Shown here: positions 59,463 to 64,000 of the stretch, in pieces
Position numbering within the stretch: position 1 is the stretch's first letter
How the letters are laid out: every line of letters starts with the position of its first letter
Assembly: GCF_900142265.1 (NCBI RefSeq)
Contig: NZ_FRAH01000004.1
Coordinates: forward strand, 112,966 to 176,965
Source: Anaerotignum lactatifermentans DSM 14214
GTDB lineage: Bacteria; Bacillota; Clostridia; Lachnospirales; Anaerotignaceae
Direction of reading: 5' to 3'
DNA: 64,000 nucleotides
Translations under genes and position numbers: made by a program
The notes under the pieces: model-generated
Told to the model about the DNA's origin: nothing
The model's input: only the letters and a program-made list of their open reading frames with translations
The model's database searches: none

Positions 59463-59646
59463 TTTGACCTCCTTTCTTTTCACAGCTTTATTTCGTAATC
59501 ATCCTGTTCATTACTTTGAGCATGACTTTGGCTTGGTATGTTCAAGAAGATTCTTATACATACATTCCTTTAATTATCTTTCCATTGTTGATCTGCATAT
59601 GTTTTGGGGCTATCTTTGCGTAATAAAGATACCTATTCTGCTTGTA

Positions 59647-59985
59647 TTAAATACCGTAAATAGCTTCTTTCAGGTTTTGAGGCGATTTTTCTTTTAACTT
59701 TTCGCAATAAAGCCTCAATTCATCTTCCGGCAAAGCTGAAAGTAATCCGGCAAAAACATTCAGCTCAAAGATATTCGCTTTACTGAGTTCTAAAGAATAC
59801 AAAAATGTCTGAGCTTCTTCAACATCGCACTCTACATCGGAAATCTCACAGTCATCTAAAGATTCCATTTCTGCTTTCTGGAGTGCAATCCAGATTTCAT
59901 TTTCTTCCGCGGGAAGCGTTAATCTGACACAAATATCTTTTCCTTCCTTTGTCAACTTCTCACTTGCTGCATACAAATGAATCAT
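59647..59985 (-). CDS. ArdA-like small protein
   Basis: The 112-aa acidic protein resembles the N-terminal module of the ArdA-like proteins in this element (A-N-I-F-E-L-N-V-F-A-G-L-L-S-A-L-P-E-D-E-L). A short N-terminal strand region with L-P-A-E-E-N-E-I precedes that module. It is a likely DNA mimic or a derivative of one. AAGGAGG precedes the ATG. Confidence 0.65.
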   Translation of the reverse strand: MIHLYAASEKLTKEGKDICVRLTLPAEENEIWIALQKAEMESLDDCEISDVECDVEEAQTFLYSLELSKANIFELNVFAGLLSALPEDELRLYCEKLKEKSPQNLKEAIYGI

Positions 59986-60016
59986 GTAAAAATCCTCCTT
60001 AAATAAGCAATAAAAA

Positions 60017-60043
60017 AACAGGCCGTCTGTCTGTTTGCCTGTT
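60017..60043 (-). terminator. intrinsic terminator between ArdA-like genes
   Basis: AACAGGC and GCCTGTT form a 7-bp stem followed by TTTTTTATT on the minus strand. Confidence 0.75.
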
Positions 60044-60044
60044 C

Positions 60045-60716
60045 TTAGTTCTGAATATCCTGCTGTGGCGGTTCTTCATTTTCAAAGGTAGCTTCTGTCA
60101 AAATCATATATTCGTCTGGAATATTCATTCCGTCATAATAAGCATATCTTTCCTGTCCCTTATGCATGTCGCAGATGCAGCCGTCCTCATTGACCTGCAT
60201 AACGCCCGCATCTTCTGAATGTTTCATGGTATCAAGATAAAGTTCTCCTACCTTGTTATAGTCCACAAATGATTTCATATCTTCCGAAACCTCAAAAAGA
60301 TTATTTTTTACAACATATTCTCCTAATTTCTGATTATTTTTAATCTCAGGATCGTAAGATACTTTGTCAAAGCCATAGGAGAGATTGATCATATCGGCTG
60401 TGTTTTGAGGCTGATACATACGCAATAAAGCACAGTATTCCTCAAACATATCTTCATTAAACATTTTTTCCAGCCTTTCCGCAAGGTAATTTAACTCATT
60501 CAAATCTGCGCCAACCCAATTTTGATACTCTCCGCAGCTTCCCGCGTATAGCTCATGAATTGTATAATCACTGATCAGAAGATCATTCTTATCTTTGATA
60601 CCCGCGGTTTCCATATATCGTTTTACGGTCTCCGTATCTGTCGGGAGTTCAAGAGAAACATCAATCTCATTTTTCTCGTTATAAAGATGTCTGCTGCAAA
60701 AAATAACTTGAATCAT
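60045..60716 (-). CDS. ArdA-like antirestriction protein
   Basis: The 223-aa acidic protein contains G-A-D-L-N-E-L-N-Y-L-A-E-R-L-E and A-D-M-I-N-L-S-Y-G-F-D-K-V, the same repeated pattern as the long ArdA-like protein at 38 kb. It is expected to block restriction in a recipient. Its start lies inside the 3' end of the cytosine methylase gene, so the two are coupled. The ATG at 60716 has better spacing to AAGGGG than the one at 60722. Confidence 0.72.
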   Translation of the reverse strand: MIQVIFCSRHLYNEKNEIDVSLELPTDTETVKRYMETAGIKDKNDLLISDYTIHELYAGSCGEYQNWVGADLNELNYLAERLEKMFNEDMFEEYCALLRMYQPQNTADMINLSYGFDKVSYDPEIKNNQKLGEYVVKNNLFEVSEDMKSFVDYNKVGELYLDTMKHSEDAGVMQVNEDGCICDMHKGQERYAYYDGMNIPDEYMILTEATFENEEPPQQDIQN

Positions 60717-61818
60717 ATTCATTTTCCCCTTTCCAATATTCTGCTAATTTTTCTCCTATGGCTTGCACCACAGGCACTGTTACCGCGTTTCCGATCTGCC
60801 TATATAACTGCGCGTCAGAACACACACTGGCAGCTCTTTCAAAGTACGCATCCGGCACACCTTGAAGGCGAAACGCTTCAAGCGGCGTCAGCCTTCGAAT
60901 TCGGGAATCCAGCAGAATTCCATGAATGTCGGATGCCGTAAGTGTGAACATTTCCTCGTTTTCTTCTTTAATCCTCCTTCCATTCTGCCTTGTTTTTTCT
61001 TTGCATGGATTCAGCAGAGCTCTTGGCATCCTGCTTTCCAAAATGCCTGTCCTATGCTGGTTTGGACCTAATCCATGACCGTAACATGCGTCTATTGTGC
61101 CACAGATGTCTTTTGGCACAACGCCTTTTTTCTTGTCCTTAGCCACAAAGTAAAGTCCTGTTTTTGCGCCTAATCCTCCTGTTCCAGAAGTGATAGTTGG
61201 TGAAACGCCTCCTGTGTTATAGATTCTGCTTCCCTGCGGACCTCCAATAATCTGTTCAAGAGTTTTTGTGCCTGATCTTCTGAGAGGAAATATTTTTCCG
61301 GTACTTCGTCCTGTAATATCTCCGATAATATACACGCGCTCTCTGTTTTGGGGCACTCCGTAGTCTTTGGAATTAACAAGTGCGTATTCAATACCATACC
61401 CCAATGCGGCCAGTTCACATAAAACAACGGCAAAATCCCAGCCTCCGCCAGAGGAAAAGAGTCCCTTAACATTCTCAAGGATAAGCCATCGGGGTTTATT
61501 GTCGCCTCGCTCTTTAAGGAGCCGAACAAACTCAAAAAACAAGCCAGTTCGTTCTCCGTATAGTCCTTTTCTTTCCCCGGCCATTGAAACGTCTTGGCAA
61601 GGAAATCCTCCAACCCAAAGATCGACATCTGGTAAGCTGTCGGCACGGACTTTGGTGATGTCTTTCTCAAACCACTCATCCTCCTTTGGATTATGCATTG
61701 CCTCATAGCTCATATTGGCGTATTTGTCTATCTCGCAATGTCCTTTACACGTAAATCCCGCCTGTTCCAGTCCTAAGCGAAACAAACCGATTCCAGCAAA
61801 AAAATCCAAAAAATACAT
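60679..61818 (-). CDS. DNA C5-cytosine methyltransferase
   Basis: The 379-aa enzyme has the ordered C5-methylase motifs. Motif I is F-F-A-G-I-G near residue 6, and motif IV is G-F-P-C-Q-D-V-S with the catalytic Cys near residue 71. E-N-V-K-G follows near 116, Q-N-R-E-R-V-Y near 155, and the late R-L-T-P-L-E-A-F-R-L-Q-G and I-G-N-A-V motifs close the set. No cognate nuclease is adjacent. It is an orphan methylase in the counter-defence cluster. AAAGGAG is 8 bp before the ATG at 61818. Confidence 0.93.
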   Translation of the reverse strand: MYFLDFFAGIGLFRLGLEQAGFTCKGHCEIDKYANMSYEAMHNPKEDEWFEKDITKVRADSLPDVDLWVGGFPCQDVSMAGERKGLYGERTGLFFEFVRLLKERGDNKPRWLILENVKGLFSSGGGWDFAVVLCELAALGYGIEYALVNSKDYGVPQNRERVYIIGDITGRSTGKIFPLRRSGTKTLEQIIGGPQGSRIYNTGGVSPTITSGTGGLGAKTGLYFVAKDKKKGVVPKDICGTIDACYGHGLGPNQHRTGILESRMPRALLNPCKEKTRQNGRRIKEENEEMFTLTASDIHGILLDSRIRRLTPLEAFRLQGVPDAYFERAASVCSDAQLYRQIGNAVTVPVVQAIGEKLAEYWKGENEYDSSYFLQQTSL

Positions 61819-61972
61819 AAACATTTCTCCTTTCGCTGCTTTTTCTTTCAACGCTGTTGACGTTTCCTTTTTTCTGAGGTAACATACAACAACCTTGAAG
61901 ACACTAGCGAAAAGAGATTTTTCTGCTTCGCTTCGATTTGTCTTATGGTTTTGTTTTCAAAATCCTAAAACA

Positions 61973-62003
61973 AAAATAAGGCGGATCGCTCCGCCTTATT
62001 TTT
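61973..62003 (-). terminator. intrinsic terminator after DUF3849 gene
   Basis: AAAATAAGGCGGA, a four-base loop and TCCGCCTTATTTT form a 13-bp stem with A/T ends. Confidence 0.85.
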
Positions 62004-62006
62004 CGC

Positions 62007-62408
62007 TTATAACTGCATATCCATATCAATTCTTTCTATTTCATTGGTATCACCTTCTTTCAGGTTTTCTTCTGCTTCATGAGTAAACTGTTGTTCTCGG
62101 ATGTTGTTAGCAAATAAATCCAGCATACCGCTGTGGGTATGGATCGTATATTCCGGTTTGGGGTTATTTTCACCTTGGTTCCTCTGGCTCTGTAATGCCC
62201 AGGTCTTATTTTCTTTGCTGATTCTTCCATCGTGAAGCTTTTGCCGGATGTTATAAGCAACAACATATTTGACTCGCTCCAAGCCATAGGTTTCGATGAG
62301 TTCTTTCTCAAATCCTGTATGGTAATGAAACCCATCGAAATGACTGTTAATGGCTTCTCCTATATCTTTGGCACATTGCGCGTTAGATTTATGGGATGTT
62401 TTTTCCAT
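62007..62408 (-). CDS. DUF3849-domain protein
   Basis: The 133-aa protein matches DUF3849: C-A-K-D-I-G-E-A-I-N-S-H-F-D-G, the L-E-R-V-K-Y-V-V-A-Y-N-I strand-helix and D-G-R-I-S-K-E-N-K-T-W-A. The domain is common in ICE and phage proteins near antirestriction genes. It ends with I-E-R-I-D-M-D-M-Q-L, one of the clearest shared tails. GGGAGG, which overlaps the stop of the 41-aa gene, precedes its ATG. Confidence 0.8.
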   Translation of the reverse strand: MEKTSHKSNAQCAKDIGEAINSHFDGFHYHTGFEKELIETYGLERVKYVVAYNIRQKLHDGRISKENKTWALQSQRNQGENNPKPEYTIHTHSGMLDLFANNIREQQFTHEAEENLKEGDTNEIERIDMDMQL

Positions 62409-62413
62409 ATGGA

Positions 62414-62539
62414 TTACCTCCCGTATATCTGATCAGAGCGCCTGTGGTATTTTACTCTTTTATGAGGCTGGACTTTGCTCTCCGGCGGAAGCTTTTTCGC
62501 TGGGCGCTGTTTATTCTTCTGCGGATACTTTCTTTTCAT
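62414..62539 (-). CDS. 41-aa very basic protein
   Basis: This very small gene starts at 62539 behind GGAAAGGAG (textbook spacing) and encodes M-K-R-K-Y-P-Q-K-N-K-Q-R-P followed by 28 more residues rich in Lys, Arg and Pro. It ends at the ribosome site of the DUF3849 gene, so translation is coupled. It may bind nucleic acid. No family is recognised. Confidence 0.6.
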   Translation of the reverse strand: MKRKYPQKNKQRPAKKLPPESKVQPHKRVKYHRRSDQIYGR

Positions 62540-62557
62540 TTCTGCTCCTTTCCGGCA

Positions 62558-62586
62558 TAAAAAAAGAACATGAATGTTCATGTTCC
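62558..62586 (-). terminator. intrinsic terminator
   Basis: GAACATGAA and TTCATGTTC are followed by TTTTTTTATG on the minus strand. The stretch from 62590 to 62800 has no supported gene beyond a 26-codon frame without a ribosome site. Confidence 0.75.
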
Positions 62587-62801
62587 TGCCATCACATTTT
62601 TATAACTGCTGTTCTTTCATATTTTCTTTCATCGCTTCTGATAACTGAAGCGTTCTGGTTCCGCAATCACCTCCACTCATTTTTTCTTTTATATAGCTAA
62701 AAATATCTATATAAATTTTTGGCTGCCATTCTGAAGTTCTTTTGTCTATCCTTATTGTCTCGGAATTCAACTATGTACACTCTTAGTGCCTCTAATAAAA
62801 A

Positions 62802-62818
62802 AGACGTTTTTGCGTCTC
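62802..62818 (-). terminator. terminator after AbrB-like gene
   Basis: AGACGC, an AAAA loop and GTCT are followed by TTTTTTATT on the minus strand. It overlaps the end of the AbrB-like gene. Confidence 0.7.
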
Positions 62819-63079
62819 TCAAAAATCCTCTGCCGGACAAATCTCTATTTTTCCTTCTGAACTAACGACCATAAGCTCATCGCCATTGAGTCCTGCTTCA
62901 TTTATCAGTGTTTGGGGAACTGTTATGTATTTCTCGTTTTCTTTCTCACCTATAACCAGAATTTTAATGTCACTTACTTTTGAAAGCCTGTCAATCAACT
63001 CGTTTACTCTGTCACATATGCGGAAATCTCTTTCGCCATCTTCATTCATTTCCTTGTCGTCAGTAATAATAATCTTCAT
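62819..63079 (-). CDS. AbrB/SpoVT-like DNA-binding protein
   Basis: The 86-aa protein has a C-terminal AbrB-like hairpin (K-Y-I-T-V-P-Q-T-L-I-N-E-A-G-L-N-G-D-E-L and K-I-E-I-C) and an acidic N-terminus. It is the second AbrB-like protein in the window. It probably regulates ICE genes or acts as an antitoxin. GAAGGG precedes the ATG at 63079. Confidence 0.72.
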   Translation of the reverse strand: MKIIITDDKEMNEDGERDFRICDRVNELIDRLSKVSDIKILVIGEKENEKYITVPQTLINEAGLNGDELMVVSSEGKIEICPAEDF

Positions 63080-63208
63080 ATGGTTTTTCCCTTCTTTCAT
63101 TTATATACTTATTCTCAATATTCCTCAGTTCCAGTTACACTTCAACCGCTTCTTAAAAAAATTATGGGTTTATATTTCTATTCAATAGAGAATATAAACA
63201 TTACTGAC

Positions 63209-63580
63209 TCAAAACATGAAAAAATCAATTCTGATTGTTTCCTCAACTTCTTCTTTTCTAAATTCCTGCGGCTCAAAAAACATTTGACTGTATCTTTCTA
63301 TCTGTTCATCATTCAATGAAGTTAAATTTCCTTCATTGTCGCTTCCGCACACATAAAAAGTTCCAGCTATAATATCCCCGTTCCAGAGCCGTCTGTTTCC
63401 GTCAAGACCAATCAGTTTGCCATCATCATTGAGCAGTACGCATACATTTTCCTCCAAACCAATAATATCTATCAGTCCTCCTACTGCCTCCTGCATTGAA
63501 TTTAAGTCATTCTTTAAAATGTGTTCTTGTGGATATTTATGTGGTTCTATCATTAAAACTCTGATTTTTTCTTCTTTCAC
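63209..63580 (-). CDS. DUF3846 protein
   Basis: The 123-aa protein matches DUF3846: I-R-V-L-M-I-E-P-H-K-Y-P, then D-L-N-S-M-Q-E-A-V-G-G-L-I-D, G-L-D-G-N-R-R-L, and D-I-I-A-G-T-F-Y-V-C-G. The family is common in ICEs and phages of Firmicutes; its function is unknown. The GTG at 63580 lies 8 bp after AAAGGAG. Confidence 0.8.
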   Translation of the reverse strand: MKEEKIRVLMIEPHKYPQEHILKNDLNSMQEAVGGLIDIIGLEENVCVLLNDDGKLIGLDGNRRLWNGDIIAGTFYVCGSDNEGNLTSLNDEQIERYSQMFFEPQEFRKEEVEETIRIDFFMF

Positions 63581-63720
63581 ATATTTTTCTCCTTTGTAAA
63601 TACGGTTTATTTCTAATTGCATTCTTGTTATCTCTAAAAATAAAAGCCCTAGTTTATTGTGAACTGCTCCAGATTGTGCGGACAGCACAAAAAGGCCTCT
63701 ATGTAGGAAAATATGAAGTT

Positions 63721-64000
63721 TTAAGTGGAGAGGCGTCGCGTAAGCGGCGGCTCTCCGGTTTTTAACTGGATGCGCTCATGGTTGTAAAAATAAATATAAC
63801 GGTCAATCATCTCGTTGGCTTCACAGAATGAAGCTGGTTTATGGCGGTAGATACACTCTGCCTTGAGAATGGAGAAAAAATTTTCTGCCATAGCGTTGTC
63901 ATACGGGTTTGCTCGTCTTGACATGGAGGGCGTAATGTCATAAGATTTAATCAGGTTAAAGTACGCTTGTGAGGTATACTGAAATCCTTGGTCGCTGTGG
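63721..64000 (-). CDS. IS3-family transposase OrfB, C-terminal part
   Basis: The frame is open to the window edge and encodes the end of an IS3-family DDE transposase: H-S-D-Q-G-F-Q-Y-T-S with the second catalytic Asp, and N-A-M-A-E-N-F-F with the catalytic Glu. It ends with the family's Y-N-x-E-R-I-Q segment. The N-terminal part and the first open frame lie beyond the window. It marks an insertion sequence that entered the ICE. Bases 63655-63720 after the stop should contain the IS end. Confidence 0.9.
   Translation of the reverse strand, partial: HSDQGFQYTSQAYFNLIKSYDITPSMSRRANPYDNAMAENFFSILKAECIYRHKPASFCEANEMIDRYIYFYNHERIQLKTGEPPLTRRLST

Noticed and set aside
62600..62690. 26-codon frame between terminators
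   Set aside because: No ribosome binding site precedes the ATG and no homology is apparent.

Overview
The window joins two very different pieces of DNA. Bases 1 to about 7,300 are ordinary chromosome of a low-to-mid GC Firmicute, most likely a Lachnospiraceae-like Clostridium. The evidence is the parA-parB-DUF4446 order, three perfect parS sites, a T-box-controlled serS of the type common in Clostridia, and a nearby cluster of DnaA boxes. The parS sites and DnaA boxes place this segment at or very near the replication origin. Between the DUF4446 gene and a HAD phosphatase gene lies a non-coding block built from about nine back-to-back mini-hairpins. It is bracketed by two copies of the same hairpin.

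From about 7.3 kb to the right edge (at least 56 kb) the window is an integrative and conjugative element (ICE) next to an intact tRNA-Ser(GCU). Nearly every gene is on the minus strand. Reading from the left: a large serine recombinase, a 54-aa protein, a candidate structured RNA ending in an intrinsic terminator, and a sigma-region-4-like protein. Next is a complete type I restriction-modification locus (hsdM, split and silent hsdS parts, tyrosine recombinase, hsdS, hsdR) with four copies of a 14-bp inverted site. This is a phase-variable specificity shufflon. It is followed by a DUF4417 gene with two unknown small genes, and a HTH/ImmA-type regulator pair.

The transfer module runs from about 22 to 40 kb and resumes at 47.9 kb. 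It contains the VirD4 coupling protein, a primase-like TOPRIM protein, relaxase, ribbon-helix-helix accessory protein with a candidate oriT upstream, NlpC/P60 hydrolase, VirB4 split into two genes, PrgI/VirB3-like protein, VirB6 and a VirB2-like DUF3852 protein. Embedded in it is an amidoligase plus gamma-glutamylcyclotransferase pair, together with a second pair in which the catalytic motifs of both enzymes are lost. Many small soluble proteins of the element share an acidic, methionine-containing C-terminal tail of the D-x-D-M type. This may be a common recognition or secretion tag.

Between virB6 and the VirB2-like gene a cargo block has been inserted: a two-component system, an ABC transporter with a permease-M1 peptidase fusion, and a HepT-MntA toxin-antitoxin pair. 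A decayed copy of the 5' part of virB6 (46.48-46.83 kb) records a duplication at this point.

The surface module (48-57.6 kb) encodes a 1,838-aa repeat adhesin with 14 Cna-B-like domains, a CHAP hydrolase, a sortase and a membrane-anchored partner. A MerR/TipAS regulator is inserted among them. The last 7 kb hold counter-defence and accessory genes: adenine and cytosine DNA methyltransferases, ArdA-like proteins, DUF3849 and DUF3846 proteins and AbrB-like proteins. The window ends inside an IS3-family transposase gene. The right end of the ICE is not in the window.

All family assignments come from motif recognition by eye; no database search was run. Start codons were chosen from visible ribosome binding sites.
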